Shown: piece by piece, positions 38,156-46,869 of the stretch
Layout of the letters: each line of letters begins with the position of its first letter
How positions within the stretch are numbered: position 1 is the first letter of the stretch
Assembly (NCBI GenBank): GCA_004331795.1
Contig: SJSR01000001.1
Span: 124,001-188,000 of the forward strand
Source: Erythrobacteraceae bacterium CFH 75059
Lineage (GTDB): Bacteria > Pseudomonadota > Alphaproteobacteria > Sphingomonadales > Sphingomonadaceae
Direction: 5' to 3'
DNA length: 64,000 nucleotides
Program-made: the position numbers and the translations under genes
The notes under the pieces: generated by a model
What the model was told of the DNA's origin: nothing
Seen by the model: the letters and a program-made list of their open reading frames with translations, nothing else
Databases searched by the model: none

Positions 38156-39470
38156 GAACGGTCTCCAGCGCCATTCGGCTCTGCGCCAAGGTGAAGCGTT
38201 CCCCGACCCCTTGCGAGACAAAGGCGTCGAACTGCGCGCGCAGCCGCAACGCCTCGTCATAGGCGGCGTCTGCCCCTTGGCGGTAGGCCCCGAGCAGGAG
38301 CAGCTCGTGTGCCGCGGCCGCGTCGCTCGCCAGTCGGCGGAACCGGGCCGCCGCAGCCTGGTGATGCGGGTCCGTGACCTGTGAGGCAACGCGGCTCAGC
38401 GAGGCGCACACGTCGATCGCCGGAAACTGACCGCGCTGCGCCAGGGCGCGGGACAGCACGATCTGGCCATCCAGGATGGCGCGGGCCGTATCGACGACCG
38501 GGTCGTCTTGATCGTCGCCGTCGGCAAGGACGGTGTAGAGCCCCGTGATGGAGCCCCCCGAGGACGCGCAGCGCCCGGCCCTTTCCACAAGGCTTGTGAT
38601 CGCGGCCATCGCCTGCGGAGGGTAGCCGCGCGCCGCGGGCGGCTCTCCCAGCGCCAGACCGACCTGCCGCGCGGCATGCGCGACCCGCGTCAGACTGTCC
38701 ATGATGAGGAGCACCGAGGCGCCCTGGGCCCGCAGGTGTTCGGCCAGGGCAGTGGCGAACCGCGCGCCGCGCAGCCGCAGCCCGGCAGCCTCGTCGGCGG
38801 GCACTGCGATCATGGCGATCCGCCGGCGCGCGCCACCCCGCATGTGGCGGTTGACGAAGTCGGCCACCTCGCGCGCACGCTCGCCGATCAAGGCCACCAC
38901 CACGGCGTCACAGCTCGCGCCGCCGGCCATCATGTCCATCAGGGTGGACTTGCCCACTCCCGAACCCGCGACAATGCCAAGGCGCTGGCCGACGCCCATG
39001 GTCGCGAGCGCGTTGATGGCGCGCACCCCGCAGTCGAACGGCTCTGTCACCGACATGCGCCGCAGCGCGCCGCCAGCCTCGCCCAGCAGCGGGCGCAGGC
39101 TTTCCGCCCGGGGAGGAGGGCCGCCGTCGATCGGCCGGCCGAGCGCATCCACGGCACGCCCCAGAAAGGCGTCGCCGACCGCAACCTTCCCGGCAGAGCC
39201 GGAGGAGGTCACCCGCGAGCCGGGCGTCAGCCGATCGGCCGCGCCAAGAACCGTCGCGACGACGGCATCGCCGCGGAAGCCGATGACTTCAGCAGGCGTG
39301 GCAGCGTCCGGTCCGGTCTCGATGCTGCACACCGCGCCAACCGGAACGGGCAGGCCGGCAATCGTCGCGATGCCGCCTTCAAAGGCCGTCAGCACGCCGC
39401 TGCGGCGGAACACGGCATGCCTTGCCAACGGCACCGGAGCGGCAAGGGCGGCATCGCAGAGGGTCAGCAT
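38145..39470 (-). CDS. fliI: Flagellar export ATPase FliI
   Basis: 441 aa. It resembles F1-type ATPase subunits: the P-loop AGSGVGKST lies near residues 167-175, followed by IGERAREVADFV, LLIMDSLTRVAHAARQVGLA and EPPAARGYPP, all FliI hallmarks. FliI unlocks export substrates from their chaperones. The start at 39470 overlaps the fliH stop by 7 bases; an in-frame extension to 39737 overlaps fliH and has no similarity. Confidence 0.97.
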   Translation of the reverse strand: MLTLCDAALAAPVPLARHAVFRRSGVLTAFEGGIATIAGLPVPVGAVCSIETGPDAATPAEVIGFRGDAVVATVLGAADRLTPGSRVTSSGSAGKVAVGDAFLGRAVDALGRPIDGGPPPRAESLRPLLGEAGGALRRMSVTEPFDCGVRAINALATMGVGQRLGIVAGSGVGKSTLMDMMAGGASCDAVVVALIGERAREVADFVNRHMRGGARRRIAMIAVPADEAAGLRLRGARFATALAEHLRAQGASVLLIMDSLTRVAHAARQVGLALGEPPAARGYPPQAMAAITSLVERAGRCASSGGSITGLYTVLADGDDQDDPVVDTARAILDGQIVLSRALAQRGQFPAIDVCASLSRVASQVTDPHHQAAAARFRRLASDAAAAHELLLLGAYRQGADAAYDEALRLRAQFDAFVSQGVGERFTLAQSRMALETVLAD

Positions 39471-40087
39471 GCGGCAAATGCGCTGCGAATGCAGGCGCGC
39501 AGCTCGTCGACGCCGCAGCTCACCGCCGTCTCGCCCGACCGCAGCAGCAGCCCCCCTCTTGCCACGGCGGGGTCGGGCACCACTTGCCAGTCGCTCTCGT
39601 CCGCATCGGCGAAGAGCTCGGCATCCTCGGGGTGGAGATGCAGAACCAGCGAGGCCGGCACCGCCCCGATCAGCGCCGCGGCTTCGCGGCAACGGTTCCG
39701 GAGACTGTCGGCATCGACAGGAAACAGGTCGGCGCACAGCTGTTCCACCGTGGCGGCGAGCTTTTCGGCCAGCACGTCCTGCGCGCAGAGGTCGAGCGCG
39801 CGGAACGCCAGGCGCAGGTCGGCGCAGGCCCGCCGTTCGGCGGCCAGGCGCTCCTCGCCGAGCCGTTCCGCGGCGGCGTAGCCGGCCGCATGGCCGGCTT
39901 CCCAGGCGCTCTGGTGCGGCGGCGGGCCGTCTGCTTCGTCGCCGCGCGCCGGAGCGTGGTCACTTTCAATCCGGACAAGCGGGCGAAAAGCACTTCCCCC
40001 GCCGAACCGCGTGTCCCTGCAGAAGTCCGCGAAGCGGGCGATCGGCCCGAAAGGCTGGCGCGGCTCGGGCACCGCCGGTTCAGCCAT
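39464..40087 (-). CDS. fliH: Flagellar export regulator FliH
   Basis: 207 aa. The central AWEAGHAAGYAAAERLGEER has the G-x-x-x-G repeat of FliH, followed by a helical domain (ADLRLAFRALDLCAQDVLAE, VEQLCADLF) and a beta-rich C-terminus that binds FliI (GAVPASLVLHLHPEDAEL, GGLLLRSGETAVSCGVDE). FliH dimers hold FliI and tether it to FliN. The ATG overlaps the fliG stop by 8 bases. Confidence 0.88.
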   Translation of the reverse strand: MAEPAVPEPRQPFGPIARFADFCRDTRFGGGSAFRPLVRIESDHAPARGDEADGPPPHQSAWEAGHAAGYAAAERLGEERLAAERRACADLRLAFRALDLCAQDVLAEKLAATVEQLCADLFPVDADSLRNRCREAAALIGAVPASLVLHLHPEDAELFADADESDWQVVPDPAVARGGLLLRSGETAVSCGVDELRACIRSAFAAC

Positions 40088-41087
40088 CGCTCTCGTCCCT
40101 GAGCGAGATTTCGCCGGCTGCGGCCAGCCGCCGCGCCTCGGTGACCATCGCGGTCCGCGCGCGTTCGGCGGCGTCTCCCGGAACGCGCCCGCGCTGGGCC
40201 AGTTCGTCTCTGACACCCTCGGCCGCGCGTGCGGACATGGCGGCGAACACCTGCTCCTGCCCGCGCTCGTCGACCCCGGCGAGCGCGTCCACGAGCATCG
40301 CGGCGTCGATCTCCCGCAGCAGTCGACCCATGTCGGCGGGCTGAAGCTCGAGAAGCATGGCAAAGGTCACCAATTCGTCCGTGATCGCCTGGGCCAGATC
40401 GGCGTGCTGCCGCGCAAGGGCGGGCAGGACATGGTGTTCGACATCCCGGCTCGCGGCGTTGATCAGTGCCGCGGCATCGCGCGGCCCGCCCGCCCGCAGC
40501 GGCAGGGTGCCGAAACTCTCGTCCATCCGCCGATCAAGGAGGGTGTCGAGCAGCGCGCGGGCACGCGCGGGCAGCCGCTCCAGCCTGGCAACACGACCGA
40601 CCACCTCGACCTGAAGGTCCTGAGGCAACAGGGCCAGAACACGCGCGGCCTGACGAGGCTCGAGCATCAGGAGGAGCGCGGCAATGACCTGCGGCGGCTC
40701 GCCGCCGACCAGTGCGAGAAGGCTGTGCGGGTCAAGCCATCGGGCGATGGCGAGCGAACGCGCGCTTGCGGCACCCTCCATCTGTTCAACGAGCAACGCC
40801 GCCCGCGGCGCGCCGACCGCGCGTTGCAACAGGCTCGACACCCGTTCCTCGCTGTTGCCGACATGGAGCGCGCCTGCCTCGGCAGTCGCCAGAAACGCGC
40901 CGACAGCGTCCTCGACCGCGGCCTGTTCGACGCAGGCGAGGCCACACATGGCGTCGCCGAGCACCCGCAGATCCTCCGGGTCGAGCCGTTCCAGCACGGA
41001 GGCGGCCACTTCTTCCTCGAGCAGGAGCGTCACGACCGCTGCCTGCTGTGCGGAAGACAGCGCGACTGCCGGTTCGCCAGCCGTCAT
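40080..41087 (-). CDS. fliG: Flagellar motor switch protein FliG
   Basis: 335 aa. Armadillo-like repeats are visible (EPPQVIAALLLMLEPRQAAR, VLALLPQDLQVEVVGRVARL), and the C-terminal torque helix region contains ITDELVTFAMLLELQPADMG with charged residues. FliG joins FliF to the C ring and meets MotA. The start at 41087 overlaps the fliF stop (ATGA). Length is normal. Confidence 0.93.
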   Translation of the reverse strand: MTAGEPAVALSSAQQAAVVTLLLEEEVAASVLERLDPEDLRVLGDAMCGLACVEQAAVEDAVGAFLATAEAGALHVGNSEERVSSLLQRAVGAPRAALLVEQMEGAASARSLAIARWLDPHSLLALVGGEPPQVIAALLLMLEPRQAARVLALLPQDLQVEVVGRVARLERLPARARALLDTLLDRRMDESFGTLPLRAGGPRDAAALINAASRDVEHHVLPALARQHADLAQAITDELVTFAMLLELQPADMGRLLREIDAAMLVDALAGVDERGQEQVFAAMSARAAEGVRDELAQRGRVPGDAAERARTAMVTEARRLAAAGEISLRDESDG

Positions 41088-42700
41088 GCCGCCCGTCCGC
41101 CTTGGGCGTGCAACAGGCGCCGCAGGGCGTCCGCCGCCACGGCCGGATGCGTGCTGGCGAGTGTCCGCGCAAGGCCGGGATGGTCGACGCGCGAATCCTC
41201 CTCGGGCGCTGCCGCGACGCCGGCCTGACCCTCTGGGCCGGACGGCTCGGCGGAATCCGTCGAAGCCGGCGTCAAGCGCTTCACCAGCGGCCTTACGACG
41301 AGCAGCAGCACCAGCAGCACGGCAACAAGCGCCGCGGCGTGACGCAGCAGCGGCGCGGCCCACCATTGCTCATGCCAGGCCGCCTCGGGCACCAGAGGCT
41401 GGCTGAAGGTTCCGGCGACCACGGTGACGGTGTCGCCGCGCGCCGGATCGGCTCCGGCAGCGGCGGCCACGAGCTCCTTGACCTGCGGCAGTCCGGCCGG
41501 GCGGAGCTGCTTCAGAGCCTCCGCGTTGAGCGCCACCGCCACCGAGATGCGCCGCACCCCGCCCGGGCGGCTCGACGCGACGGAGACGGCACGTCCGATG
41601 GCGAATTCCCGCCGCGCGCTGGCGTCGCTGGCGAGCGCACCGGCGGCGGGTGCCTCGTTGCCCGCGGGCGGCGCCGGGTCGAGCGTGGTGTCGGGCGGCG
41701 GGGTGTTGCTGAGCGCACCCGGAATACCCAATCCGCCAGGAGCCGCGGGTTGCTGCGAGCGGGTCTCGCTTTCGCTGCGCACCACGCCGTCCCGGTCATA
41801 GGATTCCTGCGCCCGCGTGGTGTCGGACCGGTCAAGCTCCACCTGGGCCTGAACGGAGAAATTGCCCTCGCCCACCAGCGGAAGCAGCAGCTGGTCAAGC
41901 TGGAGACGCAGCTTTTCCTCGCGCGCGGCCTGCTCGTCCAGACCTGCCGGCGCCATTCCGCCGCCGCGCGAGAGCAGGCGGCCGCTCTGATCGGCGATCC
42001 GCACGGCGTCCACCGGCAGGCCCGGAACCGCGCCCGCGACCAGTGCGGCAACGGCGTCGATCTGGGCGGGCGACAGGCTTCGCCCCCTCGCGAGGCGGAT
42101 CATGACCGACGCGCTCGGCGCCACCTGCTCGCGCACGAACACCGACCGCTCCGGCATGGCGAGGTGCACGCGGACGGCCTCCACCCCGTCAATCGTGCGA
42201 ATGGTCAGCATCAGCTCGCGTTCGCGCGCCAACCGGACCTTCTCGGTCTCCAGCACCCGGCTGGCACCGAGCGGCATGTCCGCAAGCGGGTCCGGGTGTG
42301 TCTCTGGGGACGACAGCGAACCGTTGCTCGCCACCGTCATTCGGGCACGATACAGATCATCCTGCGCAACCGTCACAAGTCCGGTGTCGTGACTGATGCG
42401 GTAGGAAATACCGGCCGCCTCGAGAGCAGCCGCCACCTGACCCCGCTCGGCATCGCTCAGCGCCTCGTAGAGGGTGCGCTGCGGGGGATCGGACAGAGCG
42501 AGCCACAGCCCGCCGGCGAGGGTGAGGGCGCCGCCCGCCGCCATCGCCGGCAACGCGCGGCGAACCGCCGGCTGGCCGAGGAATGCGCGCAGCCGTTCTG
42601 CCATGCCGGGCGAGAGGCGCGCCCAGCCCGCACCCGTGGCGAGCGAAGCGGCCGTCGGCGCGGGAACGACGGCGAGAGCGGACGAGGGTGCTTCGCTCAT
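41084..42700 (-). CDS. fliF: Flagellar MS-ring protein FliF
   Basis: 538 aa. Two membrane helices flank a large periplasmic part: near residues 50-70 (ALPAMAAGGALTLAGGLWLA) and near 440-460 (ALVAVLLVLLLVVRPLVKRL). The RBM domains include LYEALSDAERGQVAAALEAA and the DGVEAVRVHLAMPERSVFV stretch. The cytoplasmic tail binds FliG. The stop overlaps the fliG start; the gene lies 3 bases after fliE. Confidence 0.95.
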   Translation of the reverse strand: MSEAPSSALAVVPAPTAASLATGAGWARLSPGMAERLRAFLGQPAVRRALPAMAAGGALTLAGGLWLALSDPPQRTLYEALSDAERGQVAAALEAAGISYRISHDTGLVTVAQDDLYRARMTVASNGSLSSPETHPDPLADMPLGASRVLETEKVRLARERELMLTIRTIDGVEAVRVHLAMPERSVFVREQVAPSASVMIRLARGRSLSPAQIDAVAALVAGAVPGLPVDAVRIADQSGRLLSRGGGMAPAGLDEQAAREEKLRLQLDQLLLPLVGEGNFSVQAQVELDRSDTTRAQESYDRDGVVRSESETRSQQPAAPGGLGIPGALSNTPPPDTTLDPAPPAGNEAPAAGALASDASARREFAIGRAVSVASSRPGGVRRISVAVALNAEALKQLRPAGLPQVKELVAAAAGADPARGDTVTVVAGTFSQPLVPEAAWHEQWWAAPLLRHAAALVAVLLVLLLVVRPLVKRLTPASTDSAEPSGPEGQAGVAAAPEEDSRVDHPGLARTLASTHPAVAADALRRLLHAQGGRAA

Positions 42701-42703
42701 GCG

Positions 42704-43066
42704 CTAGACCCCCAACCGCATGATGTCCTGATAGGCGGACAGCAGCTTGTTGCGCACCTGCAGGGTCGTCTCGAAGGCGAGGCCAGCCTCCTGACGGGCG
42801 AGCATGACCTGCGCGATGTCGGTCACTTCGCCGCGTTCATAGGCGGCCGCGACATCAGCGGCCCTGGCCTGCACGGCGCTGACGCTCTGCACCGCCGTAT
42901 CGAGCAGGTCGGCAAAGCCCGCTCCTGCCGGGTTGGGCGAAGGCGCCGGCGCGGCCGTCGCCGCCTGCATCCCGCGCAAAGCCTCGGACCGCTCGATCAG
43001 CTGGCGACGCAGGTCGAGCACCTCGCGCACGCTGCTGCCGGCGCCGCCAATGGCGGCCGCACTCAT
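42704..43066 (-). CDS. fliE: Hook-basal body protein FliE
   Basis: 120 aa. The C-terminal half FADLLDTAVQSVSAVQARAA and VMLARQEAGLAFETTLQVRN, KLLSAYQDIMRLGV fit FliE exactly. FliE links the MS ring to the rod. The ATG overlaps the regulator stop (ATGA); an in-frame extension to 43174 overlaps the regulator and is rejected. Confidence 0.93.
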   Translation of the reverse strand: MSAAAIGGAGSSVREVLDLRRQLIERSEALRGMQAATAAPAPSPNPAGAGFADLLDTAVQSVSAVQARAADVAAAYERGEVTDIAQVMLARQEAGLAFETTLQVRNKLLSAYQDIMRLGV

Positions 43067-44310
43067 GCGGCGCCTCCCGCGACCGAGCCGCTGCGCATTT
43101 CGGCGAGGCGGTAACGCAGCGTGCGTTCGGAAATGCCGAGCATCCGCGCCGTGCGTGACCGGTCGCCCCCGCACGCGTCCAGCGCGTCGGCCACGGCCGC
43201 GGCGCGGGACCGGCGCAGGGCATGCGACAGGCTCGCGGCGTTCCCCTGCTCGTGCTGCATCGCCTGTCCAGCCAGCGGCTCCGGTGGCGGCACGCCGGCG
43301 GCTGCCCGGTCGAAGACGATGTGGCTCTCGTCAAGCACCGGGCAGCCATCGGCGAGGATGAGGGCGCGCCGCATGACGTTCTCCAGTTCGCGCACATTGC
43401 CGGGGAACGGGTGCGCCTCCAGCCGGGCGACCGCGTCCCTCGAGATCCACTCAGGACCGTGCGCCCCCGCCCGGTGACGGGCGAGCATGGCGAAGGCCAG
43501 GGGCGCGATGTCAGCTGTGCGCTCCCGCAAAGCCGGCAGGTGGAGCGGAAACACGCTGAGGCGGTAGAACAGGTCGGCACGGAACCGCCCGGCATTCACT
43601 TCACCGGCAAGATCGCGGTTGGCACAGGCGATCACCCGCACGTCGACAGGTTCGGCCCGGGTCGCACCCAGCGGCGTGACCTCCCCTTCCTGAAGCGCGC
43701 GCAGGAGCTTGGCCTGGAGGCCCAGCGGCAGTTCCGCAATCTCGTCGAGCAGCAGCGTTCCGCCATGGGCCGCCCGGAAGAAGCCCTCCCCCGCCTCGGC
43801 CGCGCCAGTAAAGGCCCCGCGGCGGTGGCCGAACAGCAGGGCTTCCATCATGGTCTCCGGAACCGCTGCACAGTTCACCGCGACGAACGGCCCGGTGGCA
43901 CGCCGGCTGCACCGATGCACGAGGCGGCTGATCACCTCCTTGCCGGTGCCCGTCGGACCACCGATCAGGACGGGAACGTCGGTCGCCGCGACCCGTGTCG
44001 CCATGGCCTTGAGCGCGAGCATGGCCGGATCGCGGAGCACCGGGTCGGCTCCCGCGGCCGCCGCCAGCGCCGCGGGGACGAGGGCACCCTCGTCCGGGTC
44101 GGCATAGAGCACCCGGATGCCGTGCGCACCGGCCCGGCGGACTGTTGGCGAATCGCCCCGTGCCATCGTGACCAGCAGGTCGCCGGGCCGGCGCGCGGGT
44201 GCCGGTCCGTCATCGGAGACGACGATGCATTCGTGGGTTCCGGCCTGCGCCAGCGCGCTGGCGATCCGGCGCGCCGCCGGCGCATGGCGGCGCTCCACGT
44301 CTGGAGGCAT
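43063..44310 (-). CDS. Sigma-54-dependent flagellar activator (FlbD/FleQ-like)
   Basis: About 415 aa. The AAA+ domain has Walker A GPTGTGKE, the sigma-54 contact loop GAFTGA and Walker B GGTLLLDEIAELP; the C-terminus ends in a Fis-type helix-turn-helix (RSRTARMLGISERTLRYRLA). The N-terminal 120 residues are a divergent receiver-like region; AARRIASALAQAG resembles FlbD, and I cannot identify a clear phosphate-accepting Asp. It very likely activates the sigma-54 promoters in this locus. Starts at 44367, 44325 and 44310 are in frame; AGGA lies 5 bases before 44310, so that one is preferred. It is first in the fli operon and diverges from fliC. Confidence 0.87.
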   Translation of the reverse strand: MPPDVERRHAPAARRIASALAQAGTHECIVVSDDGPAPARRPGDLLVTMARGDSPTVRRAGAHGIRVLYADPDEGALVPAALAAAAGADPVLRDPAMLALKAMATRVAATDVPVLIGGPTGTGKEVISRLVHRCSRRATGPFVAVNCAAVPETMMEALLFGHRRGAFTGAAEAGEGFFRAAHGGTLLLDEIAELPLGLQAKLLRALQEGEVTPLGATRAEPVDVRVIACANRDLAGEVNAGRFRADLFYRLSVFPLHLPALRERTADIAPLAFAMLARHRAGAHGPEWISRDAVARLEAHPFPGNVRELENVMRRALILADGCPVLDESHIVFDRAAAGVPPPEPLAGQAMQHEQGNAASLSHALRRSRAAAVADALDACGGDRSRTARMLGISERTLRYRLAEMRSGSVAGGAA

Positions 44311-44453
44311 GATTATCCTGGTCATGGCGAGGTGCAATCCTGTGGCGGTGTTGCGTGTTTGTTCCACCGCAGTACCTGCTCCACCCCACCCCGCGACAGT
44401 CCGTATTCCTACGCAGGCAGGATCGTGAGCGAGACTTTCCTGCGGCGCCGCGG

Positions 44454-44481
44454 CTTAAACCGGGCGCCCGAGGGTCGTTCA
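44454..44481 (+). promoter_or_regulatory. Sigma-28-like promoter of fliC
   Basis: CTTAAA (44454-44459), 15 bases, then TCGTTCA (44475-44481). The boxes and spacing are identical to those before fliD. Transcription would start near 44488, leaving a leader of about 50 bases with the strong AGGAGAG Shine-Dalgarno before the fliC ATG. Confidence 0.65.
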
Positions 44482-44537
44482 TGAGGGGGCAAGCCGCGGC
44501 ACGGGGCCGGCCGGCACGCGTTCAGGAGAGAGCATTC

Positions 44538-45365
44538 ATGGCCGTCATCAACACCAACATCGGCGCGCTTCGCGCCAGCAATGCGGCTGCGCGCGCAGAG
44601 CAGCTGCAAGGAACCGCCATGGAGCGGCTGTCGACCGGAAAACGGATCAACGGCGCGAAGGACGACGCCGCAGGTCTTGCCATCGCGACGTCCATGACCG
44701 CCCAGATCCGCGGCATGAATCAGGGCATCCGCAACGCCAATGACGGCATCAGCCTTGCCCAGACGGCAGAAGGCGCGCTGGAGGAAGTGTCCAACATGCT
44801 TCAGCGGGTGCGGGAACTGGCGACGCAATCCGCCTCGGGCACGTATCAGGACGCCACTGACCGCGCCTACATGCAGAAGGAGGTGGACGAGCTGACCGCG
44901 CAGATCGATCAGGTCGTCACCAACACCAAATTCAACGGCGTGAGCCTGTTCGACGGCTCGACGACCACGGTCACCATTCAGGCGGGCGCCAACGCCTCCG
45001 ACACGATCGATCTCGCCATGGCCGACCTCACGACCCTGGCGGCGTCCGGCGGCGCAGCGGGATCCTACGACGTCTCCACCGCCGCCGCCGCCAATGCGCT
45101 GCTGACGTCGCTGGAAGGCGAACTCGACTCGATCTCCAGCGCACGGGCCACTCTGGGCGCAGGACAGAACCGGCTGGAGTCGGCCGTGAACACGCTGTCC
45201 TCGAACGCCGTCAACCTTGCCGACGCCCGCTCACAGATCGAGGACACGGACTACTCGGCCGAGACCACCGCCCTCGCCAAGGCGCAGATCCTCAGCCAAG
45301 CCTCCACGGCAATGCTCGCCCAGGCCAATCAGAGCCAGCAGAACGTCCTGTCCCTGCTGCGCTGA
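44538..45365 (+). CDS. fliC: Flagellin
   Basis: 275 aa. The N-terminal [20 protein letters not shown] and [20 protein letters not shown] and the C-terminal [20 protein letters not shown] are the conserved D0/D1 ends. The central D2/D3 region is nearly absent, so this is a compact flagellin as in many alphaproteobacteria. AGGAGAG precedes the ATG; an in-frame extension to 44355 crosses the promoter and is rejected. It is the only flagellin in the window. Expression is expected to depend on FliA; export on FliS; a strong hairpin follows the stop. Confidence 0.97.
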   Translation: MAVINTNIGALRASNAAARAEQLQGTAMERLSTGKRINGAKDDAAGLAIATSMTAQIRGMNQGIRNANDGISLAQTAEGALEEVSNMLQRVRELATQSASGTYQDATDRAYMQKEVDELTAQIDQVVTNTKFNGVSLFDGSTTTVTIQAGANASDTIDLAMADLTTLAASGGAAGSYDVSTAAAANALLTSLEGELDSISSARATLGAGQNRLESAVNTLSSNAVNLADARSQIEDTDYSAETTALAKAQILSQASTAMLAQANQSQQNVLSLLR

Positions 45366-45380
45366 GGACCAAGATCGTCT

Positions 45381-45410
45381 GCGCCCGGCGGCCGAAACGC
45401 TGCCGGGCGC
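45381..45410 (+). terminator. Hairpin terminator after fliC
   Basis: GCGCCCGGC (45381-45389) pairs with GCCGGGCGC (45402-45410) around a 12-base loop, 16 bases after the fliC stop. There is no T run behind it, but the stem is strong and well placed to end a highly expressed gene. Confidence 0.6.
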
Positions 45411-45450
45411 TCGCCCCGCGTCAAATGGGCCGAACCTACGACGTGAACTT

Positions 45451-46656
45451 CTAGGTCGCCGATTCCAGTTTCGCGAGCCTCTCTTGAAGGTCGGGAAAGT
45501 GATGCAGCTTGTTCTGCTCCAGCCAAGGCGCGTGCGGCCCGTCGAAGATCCACGTCTTGACCATCGTTCGCCAGTCAACCGGACCCTTGAAGCGGATCCA
45601 GCTTCGATCCGCAGCATCAGACAGGCGACTGTAGAGTTCAGGATCGTCCAGCACCCGGCCGATGACCCGCGCGCAATCAACCGGATCTTCGCTTCTGAAG
45701 ATGCAGGCATCCACCCCGTCACGCAGCACGGCACGAAAGGTTGGATGGCTGCTGCATACAATGGGAGTGCGCGACGCGACGGCTTCGAACAGGGTCAGCG
45801 GGAAGGCTTCGGAGTATCCGTCACGACTTGGCAGAATGACGACGTCTGCTTTCCTGAAATACTCGACGACCCGGTCGTTGGAAATCAACCCGTGAAAATT
45901 AACCTTTTTGTCGATCCCCAGTCTTGCGGTACGATCCTTCATGTCCGACAATGCCGCCCCGCCACCGGCGACATCCAGCACCACAGAGCGCCCGCCATTT
46001 GACATCACAGCCACCGCCTCGAGGAGATCACCGACACCTTTCGACTCCGCAATGGACCCGGCATAGGCGAGCCTCTTTGGTTCATGCTGTCCGAGAGTTT
46101 TGGTACTGAACTGGTCGGGAGTAAAAGCATGTGGGACATCCCAGGCGATCAACTTGTTCTTCTTAACTCCAAGATCGGCCAAGCCATAGGTCGATGGAAA
46201 GCAGTGGTTCGAGACTAATTCGATGCCTGAATGATTGAGAGCGCGCGCGATACGCCATGCACCTATTTTGGCGCGCAGAGACTTGCCGTTGTAGGTTGTA
46301 CCAAGAACAGCCAGCACACGCGCCTTCGACCGTGCAGCTTTCTGGAGGAGGGAGCGATTCGGATAATGGACAATGATGCCATCGTTGTCTTGACGACTGA
46401 AGACAGCATTTGTTTGAGGTGAATCGACGCTGTCACCGACAAGTTGGACAACACGTATATGATCGCTCCATCGGCGATCATAGGGCTCCGAACCTGCCAT
46501 CGAAAAAACGTCTACCTTGACGTCTGCTTTCTCAAGGTCAAGCAGCAGCTGAGATACCTCATTGTGGGTCGCATATAATTGCGAATCTCCTGCACTATGT
46601 CGACGAAGGGCCTCAAAAAAATCCCCTGCCGGGAAAAATATGGTCAGGTTCTTCAT
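45451..46656 (-). CDS. GT-B glycosyltransferase (GT4-like)
   Basis: 401 aa. The C-terminal half has the GT4 pattern: KRLAYAGSIAESKGVGDLLE, then GIDKKVNFHGLISNDRVVEY and the donor-binding stretch ILPSRDGYSEAFPLTLFEAV (E-x7-E form). The N-terminal half is less conserved. No signal peptide or membrane segment is visible, so it acts in the cytosol on a nucleotide-sugar donor. It is convergent with fliC, 85 bases beyond its stop, and is visibly less G+C-rich than its neighbours, suggesting acquisition. Flagellin modification or surface polysaccharide synthesis are both possible roles; nothing in the sequence decides. The second of two adjacent ATGs is preferred. Confidence 0.8.
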   Translation of the reverse strand: MKNLTIFFPAGDFFEALRRHSAGDSQLYATHNEVSQLLLDLEKADVKVDVFSMAGSEPYDRRWSDHIRVVQLVGDSVDSPQTNAVFSRQDNDGIIVHYPNRSLLQKAARSKARVLAVLGTTYNGKSLRAKIGAWRIARALNHSGIELVSNHCFPSTYGLADLGVKKNKLIAWDVPHAFTPDQFSTKTLGQHEPKRLAYAGSIAESKGVGDLLEAVAVMSNGGRSVVLDVAGGGAALSDMKDRTARLGIDKKVNFHGLISNDRVVEYFRKADVVILPSRDGYSEAFPLTLFEAVASRTPIVCSSHPTFRAVLRDGVDACIFRSEDPVDCARVIGRVLDDPELYSRLSDAADRSWIRFKGPVDWRTMVKTWIFDGPHAPWLEQNKLHHFPDLQERLAKLESAT

Positions 46657-46668
46657 CATAATCCCAGT

Positions 46669-46869
46669 TTAAAAGCCACATAATTTACTGACAGCAAGTC
46701 TATTTTCTGCGACATACCGCAAGCGTCTTTCCAGCCGGCGAGTGCTCTTCATGGGGTTTCGCAGCCTGAGGTATGCTTTTCCCAAGAGGCAATAGCAATC
46801 GTCCGGGTCAGGCACGAGAGCGTCTGGAAAGTGACGATTATTGATCCATCCGGCATTCGTGCGCTCCAC
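46669..46869 (-). CDS. Small unrecognised ORF upstream of the glycosyltransferase
   Basis: 66 codons from a GTG with AAGG 6 bases upstream. The C-terminal part is basic (KSTRRLERRLRYVAENRLAV). I do not recognise a family. It stops 12 bases before the glycosyltransferase start and has the same lower G+C content, so it could be a real small operon partner or the tail of a gene truncated when this block was acquired. Confidence 0.35.
   Translation of the reverse strand: MERTNAGWINNRHFPDALVPDPDDCYCLLGKAYLRLRNPMKSTRRLERRLRYVAENRLAVSKLCGF

Noticed and set aside
44326-44460. Sigma-54 promoter upstream of the activator gene
   Set aside because: The closest candidates have wrong -24/-12 spacing by one or more bases; the activator probably uses another sigma factor.
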